From contig NZ_JAGGKE010000012.1 in assembly GCF_017873555.1 (NCBI RefSeq), positions 28,782-92,781 of the forward strand: DNA of 64,000 bases, written 5' to 3'. Of the stretch, positions 43,993 to 53,427 are shown piece after piece. Position 1 is the stretch's first letter, and every line of letters starts with the position of its first letter. A model generated the notes under the pieces. The model made no database searches. It worked only from the letters and a program-made list of their open reading frames with translations, and was not told where the DNA came from. The translations under genes and the position numbers were made by a program. Source of the stretch: Halorubrum trapanicum (GTDB lineage: Archaea; Halobacteriota; Halobacteria; Halobacteriales; Haloferacaceae).

Positions 43993-45321
43993 TCAGCGCC
44001 GCGCGAGCGTACAGAGGACGCGCGGCGGCTCCGGTGTCTTGGCGCCCTCCCAAAGCGTGGCTGCCCGGTCCTCGCCGATTACGGGCGCGACCAGCTCCCG
44101 GAACTTCGATTCGAGCCGCCCCTCGTCGAACGGGTCGTGTTCACCACCCCGGGGCGCGACGACCTCCCGCGAGAAGCGCTCGTCCGCCGTCTCGACGGTC
44201 ACCCGCGCCCCCCGCTGCTCGGGAGCTCGGGCCGCTATCTCGTCGTCGACGGCGACCGTGACGCGCTCGGCGAGCGCGATCGCTTCCGGCGTGATCGCCT
44301 CGTCCGCGAACGCGGTTGGCCCGGTGTCGCCACGTAGCAGCGCCGTCGCGACCGCGAAGGGGATCGAGAACTTCGCCTGTAGCTGGTTCCGCGGCCGGGA
44401 CTCTGTCAACCGCGCGGCCGCCGGGTACGTCCCGACGCGCACCGACTCCACAGTTGCCGGATCTATCCCGTCCGGAAGCGCCGCGATGGCGTCCAGCGTC
44501 GGATGGGTGTACCGACACGCGGCGTGGATCTTGAAGTACCCGTGCTCCAGCTCCCAGCGCTCGTTGAGCCCAGCTGAGAGGGCTGCCTCGTCGATCCCAT
44601 CGGCGGCGGCGTGTTCGAGATGTCGCGCGACACCGTTCTCCAAGCCGCCGAACCCCGCCTCCGCCTGATCGACGGCGACCAGTGCCGCGAGGTTTCCCAT
44701 GCCGGCGTAGGCGTTCCGCACCGTCGCGCCCTCAATCGCCGCCTCGAACCGGGTGTGTTGCGCGTAGTTCGCCGCGATGGCCATGGCCGACCGCGTCGTC
44801 TCTGGGCCGAGCCCGCGCGAGCGAGCCACGGCGGCCGCGCCGCCGACCGCGCCCCACAAGCCGTGCGGGTGGTACCCCGATCGGAGTGTTCCGAGCGCGC
44901 GGGCGGTTCGGACGGCCACCTCGTAGCCCGCGACGAACGAGCGCACGAACGCGTCACTGTCGCCGTACCCAATCTCGGCGTCGGCCAACAACGCGGGCAA
45001 CACGTGGATCGCGGGATGGCCGGCGGCGAACCGATGCCCCTCGTCGAGTTCGAGTACGGTCCCCGCCGTGCCGTTACACAGCGCCGCCAGCGGCGGGTTC
45101 GTCTCGCCGCCATCAGCGCCGAGCACCGTCGCCCCGCCCGAGGCACCGTTGGTCCAGCGCCGCGCGAGCGAACTGACCGCGTCGTCGGTCGATCCCGCGA
45201 CGATCGCACCGAGCGTGTCGGCAACGGTGAGCCCCGCCCGATCGTGGACCCGATCGGGGATCGCTCCCGTCTCCAACTCCGCGGCGAACGTCGCGAGATC
45301 GCGTTCGTGTTCAGGTGCCAT
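43993..45321 (-). CDS. MmgE/PrpD-family protein
   Basis: The 442-residue protein is homologous to the next gene. It has DRAGLTVADTLGAIVAGSTDD, PPLAALCNGTAGTVLELDEGHRFAAGHPAIHVLPALLA, MAIAANYAQHTRFEAAIEGATVRNAYAGM, and HGYFKIHAACRYTHPTLDAI. The strictly kept acidic/His stretch (ELDEGHR) is present. Its ATG 45321 overlaps the stop of the LivM gene by 11 bases, so it is translationally coupled to the transporter. That suggests the imported compound, or its early product, is the substrate of this family. Confidence 0.82.
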   Translation of the reverse strand: MAPEHERDLATFAAELETGAIPDRVHDRAGLTVADTLGAIVAGSTDDAVSSLARRWTNGASGGATVLGADGGETNPPLAALCNGTAGTVLELDEGHRFAAGHPAIHVLPALLADAEIGYGDSDAFVRSFVAGYEVAVRTARALGTLRSGYHPHGLWGAVGGAAAVARSRGLGPETTRSAMAIAANYAQHTRFEAAIEGATVRNAYAGMGNLAALVAVDQAEAGFGGLENGVARHLEHAAADGIDEAALSAGLNERWELEHGYFKIHAACRYTHPTLDAIAALPDGIDPATVESVRVGTYPAAARLTESRPRNQLQAKFSIPFAVATALLRGDTGPTAFADEAITPEAIALAERVTVAVDDEIAARAPEQRGARVTVETADERFSREVVAPRGGEHDPFDEGRLESKFRELVAPVIGEDRAATLWEGAKTPEPPRVLCTLARR

Positions 45322-46390
45322 CGTCGTCCAACAGGTCGGTGCGCACCCGGAGCAGTTCGACGAACCTGGACGGCCACGAGACGACGCCCTTCGGACTGTA
45401 CAATACGATCGCGATGAGGATGACTCCGTAGATGGCGTTGTTCAGTCCGGGGACGGAGAAGGACTGTCGAACGAACTCGCCAACGGGTATGATGACGAAC
45501 GCCCCCACGATCGGGCCGAGAACGGTGCCGATCCCGCCGACGATCGCCGGCAGAAGGATCTCGACGTTAACGAGCAGCTCGAACACCGTCGTCGGACGGA
45601 TCGTGTTGAAGTACATCGCCCAGAACGCTCCGGGCCACGCCGTGAAGAAGGCGCTCACGGCGACGGCCAACAGCTTGTACCGATAGGTCGGGACGCCGAT
45701 GGCGGCTGCGGCCTGCTCCCGCTCGCGGATCGCGAACAGGTAGTACCCGAGCTGGGACCGGTTGATCGCGAGCGAGACGACGGTGACGACCGTCAGGAAC
45801 CCGAGGATGAGGTAGTAGTACGGCAGGTCGCCGGTGAACTGAAACGCGGCCAGTCCCGGCCCGTCGGCGTACTCGCGCGCGAGCGGCCTGAAGAACCCGC
45901 TGGCACCGCCGAGCTGCGGAACGTTCGTGAACACGTACCGCAACAGCTCCGCGAACGCCAGCGTCGCCAGCGCGAAGTAGTGGCCCTCCAGGTCGTAGCG
46001 GAAGGTCAACGCGCCGATCAGCAGGCCGTAGATTGCCGCGAGGACGCTGCCGAGCAGCATCCCGATCCACGGGGAGATGCCGACAGTTCCGGTCAGGATA
46101 ATCGTCGTATACGCGCCGAGTCCGAAGAACGCGGCGTGTCCGAACGAGAACTGTCCGGTGTATCCCGACATGATGTTCCACGCCTGGGCGGTCGTCGCCC
46201 AGATGAGTGTGACGATGAGCATGTTCAGGCTGAGCCACCCCAGCGGGGCGACCCCGAACAGTGCGAGCCGTCGGAGGAACGGTATCGCTGCGAGCACGAC
46301 GAGACTTGCCGCGACCAGTACGGGAAGCGCGTACCACTGGTCCCGGAAGGCGCCGTATCGCTCGACGGCCCGCGAGAGCGCGTTACTCAT
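45311..46390 (-). CDS. livM: branched-chain-amino-acid-type ABC permease (LivM)
   Basis: The 359-residue protein has roughly nine to ten membrane helices and the LivM landmarks SGYTGQFSFGHAAFFGLGAYTTIIL, EGHYFALATLAFAELLRYVF and AIREREQAAAAIGVPTYRYKLLAVAVSAF (ATPase-docking loop). GGIGTVLGPIVGAFVIIPVGEFV is near the end. It overlaps LivH by 8 bases and the PrpD gene by 11. HAAT-family transporters import amino acids, but related systems take up amides, urea and aromatic acids; the catabolic neighbours favour a non-amino-acid substrate. Confidence 0.86.
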   Translation of the reverse strand: MSNALSRAVERYGAFRDQWYALPVLVAASLVVLAAIPFLRRLALFGVAPLGWLSLNMLIVTLIWATTAQAWNIMSGYTGQFSFGHAAFFGLGAYTTIILTGTVGISPWIGMLLGSVLAAIYGLLIGALTFRYDLEGHYFALATLAFAELLRYVFTNVPQLGGASGFFRPLAREYADGPGLAAFQFTGDLPYYYLILGFLTVVTVVSLAINRSQLGYYLFAIREREQAAAAIGVPTYRYKLLAVAVSAFFTAWPGAFWAMYFNTIRPTTVFELLVNVEILLPAIVGGIGTVLGPIVGAFVIIPVGEFVRQSFSVPGLNNAIYGVILIAIVLYSPKGVVSWPSRFVELLRVRTDLLDDDGT

Positions 46391-47420
46391 CGGTGCTCCC
46401 TCCGAGCAGTCCCTCCGGTTTCACGAGCAACACGAGGATGAACGCTGAGAAGATCACGATCTGGTACGTGGAGCCGCCCAGGTACGCCGAGCCGAACACC
46501 TGGATGAAGCCGATAATGAGTCCGCCGACGAACGCGCCAGGAAAGGAGCCGAGCCCGCCCAGCACGACCACGACGAACGCGTTTATCAGGTACTGGTCGC
46601 CGAGCGCCGGCGTGAACGACTGGAACAGCGGGATGACAGCTCCTGCGAGGCCCGCCAGCGCGGCGCCGATCCCGAAGGTGAGCGCGTCGATCCGGGGCAC
46701 GTCGATCCCGACGTACTGCGCGCCGTCGCGGTTGTCGGCGGTCCCGCGGATCGCCCGGCCGAGCATCGTCCGCTGGAGGAACAACCACGTTCCGGCCAGC
46801 GCGACGAGCGCGATACCGAGCGCGTACAGCTGTCCTTGGGGGACGAACACGCCGGCGATCTCGAGAGAGCCGAGATTGAGCCCGAGCTGTTGCGGGTCGG
46901 AGCCGAAAATCATCTCGATGCCGCTGACGAGAATCAACAAGACTCCGAAGGTGACGATGAGCTGGTTCTCCTGTGGCGCGTCGATGATCGGCGCGATCGT
47001 CGACCGATAGACGATGATGCCGAGGACGAACAGCAACAGGACGGCGAACGGGACGGCGAAAAACGGCGAGAGGCCCGTGGCGTCGGAGAAGACGAGCACC
47101 GTGTACATCGCAACCACCATCAGCGCCCCGTGCGCGAAGTTGATGACGTCCATCACGCCGAAGATCATCGTCAGCCCGAGCGCAACGAGTCCGTAGATCC
47201 CGCCAAGCAGCACCGCGAACACGAAATACTGGGCGAAGATCGTCGGCGACGGAAGCGAGATACCGAGCACGGCCTGTATCCCAAGCGCGTCGACTGCGGT
47301 GGCGAGACTGGGGAGACCCCCGAACGCCTCGGCGGCGCTGGCGGGGACGTCGGGCGGGCCGGGGAGCGCGACGATACCCACGTCTCGACAGCAGGCATCA
47401 GGAAGAGACAAGGAGAGCAT
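46383..47420 (-). CDS. livH: branched-chain-amino-acid-type ABC permease (LivH)
   Basis: The 345-residue protein has an unusual N-terminal extension of about 60 residues before the first helix. It then shows LivH landmarks: LLGGIYGLVALGLTMIFGVMDVINFAHGALMV, QENQLIVTFGVLLILVSGIEMIFG, RAIRGTADNRDGAQYVGIDVPRIDAL and VVLGGLGSFPGAFVGGLIIGFIQVF. It pairs with LivM. ATG 47420 gives the full extension; a shorter start is possible. It lies five bases after the binding-protein gene in the same operon. Confidence 0.86.
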   Translation of the reverse strand: MLSLSLPDACCRDVGIVALPGPPDVPASAAEAFGGLPSLATAVDALGIQAVLGISLPSPTIFAQYFVFAVLLGGIYGLVALGLTMIFGVMDVINFAHGALMVVAMYTVLVFSDATGLSPFFAVPFAVLLLFVLGIIVYRSTIAPIIDAPQENQLIVTFGVLLILVSGIEMIFGSDPQQLGLNLGSLEIAGVFVPQGQLYALGIALVALAGTWLFLQRTMLGRAIRGTADNRDGAQYVGIDVPRIDALTFGIGAALAGLAGAVIPLFQSFTPALGDQYLINAFVVVVLGGLGSFPGAFVGGLIIGFIQVFGSAYLGGSTYQIVIFSAFILVLLVKPEGLLGGSTDE

Positions 47421-47425
47421 GTGAG

Positions 47426-48733
47426 TCAGAACTGTACGTCGGTCTCGGCAAACTCCTCGGGTGCGACGACGCGGTCCTCGAGATCCTGAATCTGGAACAG
47501 CGGCGCGAGCGCGTTCTCGTTCTCACCGTTGTCAGCGAAGGAGATCGGCGGCATCGCCGCGATGTGATCCTCGACAGTGATCGATCCGAGCGCGTCGTTA
47601 ATATCCTCGGGGTCGGCTGAACCGGCCTCCTCGATCGCCGCGATGATGACCTCGGTGGACGCGTACGTCATCGCGACGTTCGCGTCGAACCCGGAGTCGA
47701 ACTCCGATTCGAAGCGTGAGCGGACCTCCGCGGCGCGGTCGGACGTGGGGTCGAGCGCGAAGTTGGTCGCGAATCCGCCCTCGACGGTGTCGCCCATCTC
47801 CTCGAGCGCACTGATGTCGTTCATCGCAGCGTTTGAACAGCCAGTCAGGTAGTCGGGGCGGTAGTCCTGGTTGTCCATCGCGTTCACGAGCTCGATCGTA
47901 CCCGACCGGTAGGTGGTCGCAATGACGGCGTCGGGGTCCGCGTCCCGGAGCGTCGTGACCTGCGTGTCAGCGGTGTCGCCCGACTCGTAGGCGGTCTCAG
48001 CGACGATCTCAATGTCGTTCGCCGGGAGCTCTTCCCGGAGCGCGTCCCGGATAGACTGACCGAAGCTGATGTCGATGTAGAACAGTCCCGCGGTCTCGAT
48101 CTCCTCGCCGGCGTTCCGTATGGTGTCAGCGAGGAGCCGCGCGTGGTCGATCGCCATCTGGTCCGCCGGCGGCTGCGGCCGGTATGCGTAGTTGAGCTGC
48201 GTCTCCCGGAGGATCGAGTTGGCCACGGACACCGAGATAACGAACGGCACGCCCGCGTTCTCCGACGTCCGGGTCGCGGCGCTCGTCACCGGCGAGGAGT
48301 AGCAGCCGGTCAGCACGCTCGCGCCGTCGTCGATGAGCTCCTGTGCGACCTCGCCGCCGAGCTCCTGTGCGCCCTCGTTGTCCCCACTGATGACGCTGAG
48401 TTCCGCGCCGTCGAGCGACTCGATCCCGCCCGACTCGTTCTTCATCATCGCGGCCAGCCGGACAGCCTCGTCCATCCGCTCGCCAGTATTGCTGAGCCCC
48501 CCGCTCAGCGGGTGGTTCGAACCGATTATCACCTCCTCGGGTGCGTCGCCGCCGTCGCCACCGTCGCCGCCGTCGCCGCCGTCACTGCCGTCACTGCCGT
48601 CGCCACCGTCACTGCCGTCGCCACCGTCGCCGCCGTTGCTACTACAGCCGGCTAAGCCCACGGTGACTCCAGCCGCACCGCTGTATTTGACAAACGACCG
48701 TCTACTGACACCGTCTACGGGATTCTTTCCCAT
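47426..48733 (-). CDS. LivK-type substrate-binding lipoprotein
   Basis: The 435-residue protein starts MGKNPVDGVSRRSFVKYSGA with a twin-arginine motif and the lipobox GLAGCSS. A tandem Gly-Gly-Asp/Ser-Asp linker of about 34 residues follows, encoded by the repeat at 48547-48645. The mature part is a periplasmic-binding family 6 domain (VIIGSNHPLSGGLSNTGERMDEAVRLAAMM, AQELIDDGASVLTGCYSSPVTSAATRTSE, MTYASTEVIIAAIEEAGSADPEDINDAL). It is anchored outside the membrane and delivers substrate to LivHM. The ligand is unknown. Confidence 0.86.
   Translation of the reverse strand: MGKNPVDGVSRRSFVKYSGAAGVTVGLAGCSSNGGDGGDGSDGGDGSDGSDGGDGGDGGDGGDAPEEVIIGSNHPLSGGLSNTGERMDEAVRLAAMMKNESGGIESLDGAELSVISGDNEGAQELGGEVAQELIDDGASVLTGCYSSPVTSAATRTSENAGVPFVISVSVANSILRETQLNYAYRPQPPADQMAIDHARLLADTIRNAGEEIETAGLFYIDISFGQSIRDALREELPANDIEIVAETAYESGDTADTQVTTLRDADPDAVIATTYRSGTIELVNAMDNQDYRPDYLTGCSNAAMNDISALEEMGDTVEGGFATNFALDPTSDRAAEVRSRFESEFDSGFDANVAMTYASTEVIIAAIEEAGSADPEDINDALGSITVEDHIAAMPPISFADNGENENALAPLFQIQDLEDRVVAPEEFAETDVQF
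48547..48645. repeat. tandem trinucleotide-type repeat encoding a Gly/Asp/Ser linker
   Basis: About thirty codons of CGCCGTCGCCACCGTC-like units encode alternating GGD and GSD tripeptides in the lipoprotein linker. This is low-complexity coding sequence and is probably variable in copy number. It is not a CRISPR array. Confidence 0.8.
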
Positions 48734-48900
48734 ACACTTCCCGTGTGTGACGAGTACACATGTAGTTTGGTACGGAGGAACGCGATATCAGCTACGGAAT
48801 TCGGTGAACGATCGGAGTAGGTAGCGAAGGGAGGTGTCGCGATGAGCGGTCTGCGCGGCGGGCGAGGGGTGCCGATCGGCGTGGAGCGCGGGTCGATGCT

Positions 48901-50565
48901 TCAGTCGAGCCCGAGGTACAGCTCGACGAGATCGTCCTCGTCCGTCAGGTCGCCTGGAGTGCCCTCGAACTGGAGCTGGCCCTGCGCAAGGATATAGACG
49001 TAATCGGCGATCCGAAGCGCCTCGCGGACGTTCTGCTCGATAAGGATCACCTGCGCGCCGCTTTCGACGAGCCGCCGCGTCATCTCGAACACCTGATCGA
49101 TGAGGGAGGGGGCCAGACCGCTCGACGGTTCGTCGAGGAGGTACACCTCCGCACCGGTCATCATCGCGCGACCGTAGCTGAGCATCATCTGCTGGCCGCC
49201 CGACAGCGACTGCCCTCGCTCGTCCAGTTTGCCTTCGAGTTCCGGGAACGACGTCAACACCTCGTCGAAGCGCTCCTCGCGGACCGTCCCGTCGTCGACC
49301 GTGTACCCGCCGAGGAGGAGGTTCTCACGGACGGTGAGATCGCCGAAGATCCCGCCGTCTTGCGGGAGCATCGTGACGCCGCGATCGACGTTCTCGGCCG
49401 GTCTATTGTCGGTTACGTCGACGCCGCGGTGAGTGATCGTCCCCTCCCACGCGGGGACGACTCCGGCGAGCGTCTTTAGCAGCGTTGATTTGCCGGAGCC
49501 GTTCGGCCCGAAGACGCAGGTCACGCCGTCTCGGCTCTCCACCGAAACGCCGTCGACCACTGTGTGGTTTCCGTAGCCACTGACGAGGTCCTCGCCGACG
49601 AGCCAGGGGTCCCCGTCGGACTCGGTGCCGATCCCGGAGAGGGCGGACGCGGTGCTCGCCGCGGCCGAGGCTGCCTCGCTCGTACCGCCGGCGGGAACCG
49701 CGTCCGCGCTGCCGGTCGACCCGGGATCGGTCCCGGCGTCAGGAGTCGCTCCGGGGTCGGGGGATTCGGCTTCCTCGGCGGCGGACGCGTTCGCCCCCTC
49801 CCCGATGAGCGTCTCCAGCGACGCGTCGTGCTCGGCTGCGTTGCCGAGATAGGCGTCGCGAACGCGCTCGTCGTTCGTCACCGACTCGAAGTCGCCCTCG
49901 ACGATGACCTGCCCCTGATTGAAGACGGTCACGCGGTCGCACACGTCCGCGATGACGCGCATGTCGTGTTCGATGATCACGAACGTCGTGCCGCGGTCGT
50001 TGAGCGTCTGTAGGTGGTCGAGCAGACGGTTCCGGAGCGAGGGGTTGACCCCTGCGGTGGGCTCGTCGAGCATCACGCAGGCCGGTTCGAGCATCAGGAT
50101 CCGGCCGAGTTCGAGCAGTTTCTCCTGCCCGCCCGAGATCCCGCCCGCCTCCTGATCTGCGACGTGGTCGATTTCGAGCAGTTCGAGCAGTTCGTCGGCG
50201 CGGACGCGCTTCTCCTCCGGAATCCGCACGCTGGATCGGAGCCCACCGGTGAACACGGCGAGCATATTCTCTTTGACCGTGAGGTCTTCGAACGGCGACG
50301 GGATCTGGAAGGTCCGCGCGAGTCCGCGGCGAGCGATTTCGTCGGGCTTCCACCCCGTCACGTCCTCTCCGTCGAACCGGACGGTACCTCCGTCGGGCCG
50401 GTAGCAGCCGGTGACGGTGTTGAAAAACGTCGACTTCCCGGAGCCGTTCGGTCCCATGATCCCGTGTATCGTGTCCTCCTCGACGGTCACGGAGAGCCTG
50501 TCGTTTGCGATGAGGGAGCCGAACCGTTTCGTCAGCCCCTCGGTCTCTAAGATCGGGCGAGTCAC
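48901..50565 (-). CDS. LivG-LivF fused ABC ATPase
   Basis: This 554-residue protein carries two complete ATPase domains. Domain 1 (LivG-like, about residues 1-245) has Walker A GPNGSGKSTFFNTVTG, ABC-type signature ISGGQEKLLELGR, Walker B CVMLDEPTAGVNP and the LivG C-terminal VIVEGDFESVTNDERVRDAYLG. A Ser/Ala/Gly/Pro/Asp linker of about 60-70 residues follows. Domain 2 (LivF-like) has GPNGSGKSTLLKTLAG, LSGGQQMMLSYGRAMM, VYLLDEPSSGLAPSL and ends DLVELYLGLD. LivG and LivF are normally separate genes. The fusion would fix a 1:1 heterodimer for LivHM. It lies upstream of the livK-livH-livM run. Confidence 0.88.
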   Translation of the reverse strand: MTRPILETEGLTKRFGSLIANDRLSVTVEEDTIHGIMGPNGSGKSTFFNTVTGCYRPDGGTVRFDGEDVTGWKPDEIARRGLARTFQIPSPFEDLTVKENMLAVFTGGLRSSVRIPEEKRVRADELLELLEIDHVADQEAGGISGGQEKLLELGRILMLEPACVMLDEPTAGVNPSLRNRLLDHLQTLNDRGTTFVIIEHDMRVIADVCDRVTVFNQGQVIVEGDFESVTNDERVRDAYLGNAAEHDASLETLIGEGANASAAEEAESPDPGATPDAGTDPGSTGSADAVPAGGTSEAASAAASTASALSGIGTESDGDPWLVGEDLVSGYGNHTVVDGVSVESRDGVTCVFGPNGSGKSTLLKTLAGVVPAWEGTITHRGVDVTDNRPAENVDRGVTMLPQDGGIFGDLTVRENLLLGGYTVDDGTVREERFDEVLTSFPELEGKLDERGQSLSGGQQMMLSYGRAMMTGAEVYLLDEPSSGLAPSLIDQVFEMTRRLVESGAQVILIEQNVREALRIADYVYILAQGQLQFEGTPGDLTDEDDLVELYLGLD

Positions 50566-50642
50566 ACCTGAAGGTCACTGTACGTGCGAATAAACGTTTT
50601 CCTGCCTGTCAGTGACACGCGTGGTCTCGCCTGGTGGGGACC

Positions 50643-51416
50643 TCACTCCACCGTCGCCCGGCCACCGTCGACGAGAACCGTTTCTCCCGTGACGAAGGAG
50701 GCGTCGTCGCTCGCGAGGAAGCTGACGACACTCGCGACCTCTTCGGGGTCCCCGAGCCGTTTGAGGGCCGCACGCTCTCGGAACCGCTCGCGCGCCGCGT
50801 CGTCCTCGGCGTACGGCTCGGTCATCGGCGTCTCGATGAACCCGGGCGCGACGGCGTTGGCCCTGACTCCGTCCTCGCCCAACTCGGCGGCGAGCGCGCG
50901 CGTCAATCCCTCGACCCCGGCCTTCGTCGAGACGTACCCGGCGCGTTCGGCCGCACCGATCTGCCCGTAGATCGACGAGACGTTGACGACCGCGCCGCCG
51001 GTCGTTCGGAGATGCGGCGCGGCTTCCCGGGCGATCCGGAACGGCGCGGTGAGGTTGACCGCCACCGAGCGCTCCCACGGCTCGCCGTCGTGTGTCGCGA
51101 GGGGTTCGCGCGCGACGATTCCGGCCACGTTGACGACGGTGTCGACGCGGCCGGTGTCGGCCGCGCGCTCGACCAACGCTTCGACGGCGGCCGGGTCGGT
51201 CACGTCAGCGGTCACCGATTCGAACGCACCGGGGAGGCCCGCGCAGGTCGCGGCGGTCTCCGACTGGTCGAGCCGGTCGCCGCCGACCACCGTCGCGCCG
51301 CGCTCGGCGAAGCGAACCGCACAGGCGCGGCCGATCCCCCGGGCAGCCCCGGTGACCAGCACGGTCTCACCGGCGAACGTCGGCTCCGGTTCCGTTCTCT
51401 CGTCTGTCGGCTCCAT
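50643..51416 (-). CDS. SDR-family oxidoreductase
   Basis: The classical SDR (257 residues from ATG 51416) has the TGAARGIGRA cofactor motif, NVAG (VVNVAGIV), catalytic Ser in NVSSIYGQIG, YxxxK in GYVSTKAG and VLVDGGRATVE at the end. A GDRLD segment after strand 2 suggests NAD use. ATG 51416 lies 2 bases after the stop of the FAD oxidoreductase; GTG 51422 would overlap it. It probably oxidises a hydroxy-acid or alcohol intermediate of the catabolic pathway. Confidence 0.8.
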   Translation of the reverse strand: MEPTDERTEPEPTFAGETVLVTGAARGIGRACAVRFAERGATVVGGDRLDQSETAATCAGLPGAFESVTADVTDPAAVEALVERAADTGRVDTVVNVAGIVAREPLATHDGEPWERSVAVNLTAPFRIAREAAPHLRTTGGAVVNVSSIYGQIGAAERAGYVSTKAGVEGLTRALAAELGEDGVRANAVAPGFIETPMTEPYAEDDAARERFRERAALKRLGDPEEVASVVSFLASDDASFVTGETVLVDGGRATVE

Positions 51417-51418
51417 CG

Positions 51419-52867
51419 TCACTCACCGAACGACCGGGCAGCGTGTAGGCCGGCGAGCCGACCGAACCCCATGGCGGTCGTGAGCCCGTTCCCGGAGAGG
51501 TAGCCGTCGGCCCCGTGGCCGCTGATACCCGTCGCGGTGCCGCCTCCGGCGTAGAGGTTATCGACGGTCGACCCGTCTTCGCGGAGCACCCGCGCGTGTT
51601 CGTCGACGACGAGCCCGCCCTGCGTGTGGAACAGCGAGCCGGTCACCTCGGTGCCGTAGAACGGCGGCGAGAGGACGTTCCGTCCGTCTGTTCGCCCCAC
51701 CTCGTCGGGTTCCTCGGTCTCGACGGCGGCGTTGTACGACTCGACCGCATCCCGGGTCGCCTCCGGCGCGCAGCCGAGCTCCGTAGCGAGCGCCTCGACA
51801 GTGTCGGCGCTGGTGTACGAGCCGAGCTCGATCGCACGGTCGAAGTCGTCGAATTCGCCTTGCAGGCGCTCGAAGATCCGCTCGTCGAAGATCTCGTAGG
51901 CGACGCCGTCCGGCTGGCGGACCACGTCGACCGCGAACTCGGAGTATCCCTTCGACTCGTTCCCGAAGCGCTCGCCGTCGGCGTTGACGAGGATCCCGCC
52001 GTTCATCACAACGGCGTACGTCGACAGCGCGCCGGTCCCACTGACGACAGTCGCGTGGCCTTGGAAAGCGTCCATCGACGCGAGCGCGCCACCGAGCTCC
52101 GCGCCCCACCGGATCCCGTCTCCGGTGTTCCCGTCGGAGCCGTAGTAGAGCGCGTCGGCGATGTCAGCCTCGCAGTACGCACGAACCATCTCCCGGTTCC
52201 CCGCGAAGCCGTCGGTGGCGAGGATCACCTTCCCCGCGCGGATCGCTTCCTCCCTGACCGATCCGGCGACGACTCCCTCGACAGCCCCGTCTTTGGCGAC
52301 CAGTTTCGTCACCGGCGTGTTCGTCAGCAGCTCCGCGTTCGCCCGGGATTCGATCCGGTCGCGCATCTCGGCGACGAGGTGTTCGCCGTTCCGCCCCGGC
52401 GGCGCGTGCATCCGGTACTCGGAGTGTTTCGGATACTTGAAGTCGTCCACGAGGTGGAGGGAGAGATCCCAGTCGTCGACGAGCCAGTGGACCAACTCGA
52501 CGCTGTGTTCACAGAGGTGTTGGACCAGCTCCGCGTCGGCCTCGTGGCCGTTCTTCTCCAAGATGTCTCGCGCCATATCCGCCGGCTCCTCCTCGATTCC
52601 CGCCTCGCGCTGGAAACGGGTGCCGGCCGCCGGGATCATCCCCGTCGACAGCGCGGCGTTGCCGCCGACCTCGTCGCTCTTCTCCAGGAGGGTCACGGTC
52701 AGGTCCTCGTTCTCGCAGGCCGCGAGCGTCGCCGTGAGCCCGCACCCGCCTGCCCCCGCGATCAGTACGTCGGTCTCCACGTCGAACTCGACCTCGTCGG
52801 CGGAGACGACCTCCGCGCTCGCGTCGTCTAACGTCCGCCGCTGCGGCTCCGTGTCGAGCGAACTCAT
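51419..52867 (-). CDS. FAD-dependent oxidoreductase, fumarate reductase/TcuA-like flavoprotein
   Basis: The 482-residue protein has the dinucleotide motif DVLIAGAGGCGLTATLAACE, LLEKSDEVGGNAALSTGMIPAAGTRFQ, an FAD_binding_2-type capping domain and a C-terminal FAD segment with GGLVVDEHARVLREDGSTVDNLYAGGGTATGISGHGADGYLSGNGL. This type includes soluble fumarate reductases, tricarballylate dehydrogenase and 3-ketosteroid dehydrogenases, all of which make or reduce a C=C bond next to a carboxyl or carbonyl. It is the first gene of the leftward run. A role in desaturating a dicarboxylate is inference. Confidence 0.82.
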   Translation of the reverse strand: MSSLDTEPQRRTLDDASAEVVSADEVEFDVETDVLIAGAGGCGLTATLAACENEDLTVTLLEKSDEVGGNAALSTGMIPAAGTRFQREAGIEEEPADMARDILEKNGHEADAELVQHLCEHSVELVHWLVDDWDLSLHLVDDFKYPKHSEYRMHAPPGRNGEHLVAEMRDRIESRANAELLTNTPVTKLVAKDGAVEGVVAGSVREEAIRAGKVILATDGFAGNREMVRAYCEADIADALYYGSDGNTGDGIRWGAELGGALASMDAFQGHATVVSGTGALSTYAVVMNGGILVNADGERFGNESKGYSEFAVDVVRQPDGVAYEIFDERIFERLQGEFDDFDRAIELGSYTSADTVEALATELGCAPEATRDAVESYNAAVETEEPDEVGRTDGRNVLSPPFYGTEVTGSLFHTQGGLVVDEHARVLREDGSTVDNLYAGGGTATGISGHGADGYLSGNGLTTAMGFGRLAGLHAARSFGE

Positions 52868-53049
52868 ACCACGGGGGAAGAAACCATACCGCGTAAAGCT
52901 ACCGGTCGGCAGGGTGTCGCCGTTCGTGTGCCAACACCGATCTTCCCGAATCCGCGCCGCTAGCGACTCCTCGGTGCGTGTGTGACCGCCGATCGGCGTC
53001 TCGACAGTTGGCAGGCCGATTTATGTCGCTTCGGGTGCGTACAGTTATC

Positions 53050-53427
53050 ATGGCCCGAACGCCACGCGAGACGGTGGAGGAGTTCTTCGAGCGGATGGGC
53101 GATCCCGACGAACGGAGGACCGTCGGCGAGCTATTTGCCGACGACGCGGTCGTCACGGTCCCGGGAGCGCGGTTCGAGGGGCCCGATGCCGCGGCGTCGT
53201 TCCTCGAATTCCTCACCCCCCGCTACGAGCGCGCAAGCAAGGCGTTCGGCCGGTGGACCGTCGACGGGGACCGCGTCGTCAGTCAGGGGACGCTCCACGG
53301 CGTCGACAACGACGGCACACACTTCGAAGACGTGCGGTACGTCGACGTCTACGAGGTCCGCGAGGGCGCGATCCGCCGGCTGGACGTGTACAACGACCTC
53401 GCGGTCGAGGGGGTGGTCGAACCGTGA
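53050..53427 (+). CDS. SnoaL/NTF2-like protein
   Basis: The 125-residue protein has the alpha+beta cone fold pattern: TPRETVEEFFERMGDPDERRTVGELFADDAVVTVPGARFEGPDA, FGRWTVDGDRVVSQGTLHGVDNDG and YVDVYEVREGAIRRLDVYND. The family includes small hydrolases, isomerases and uncharacterised pathway proteins. ATG 53050 opens the rightward operon, and its stop overlaps the GTG of the LLM gene (GTGA). Catalytic residues cannot be assigned. The divergent promoters for both operons must lie in 52868-53049. Confidence 0.75.
   Translation: MARTPRETVEEFFERMGDPDERRTVGELFADDAVVTVPGARFEGPDAAASFLEFLTPRYERASKAFGRWTVDGDRVVSQGTLHGVDNDGTHFEDVRYVDVYEVREGAIRRLDVYNDLAVEGVVEP

Noticed and set aside
42648..45417. Long plus-strand readings opposite the two MmgE/PrpD genes
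   Set aside because: Arg-rich antisense frames typical of high-GC DNA; the minus strand has continuous PrpD family sequence.
48547..48645. Regularly repeated GC-rich units that could look like a CRISPR array
   Set aside because: The units are trinucleotide-based, with no spacers, and encode the Gly/Asp/Ser linker of a lipoprotein.
51515..52831. Plus-strand reading of 438 codons opposite the FAD oxidoreductase
   Set aside because: No domain; the minus strand shows a complete FAD-binding protein.
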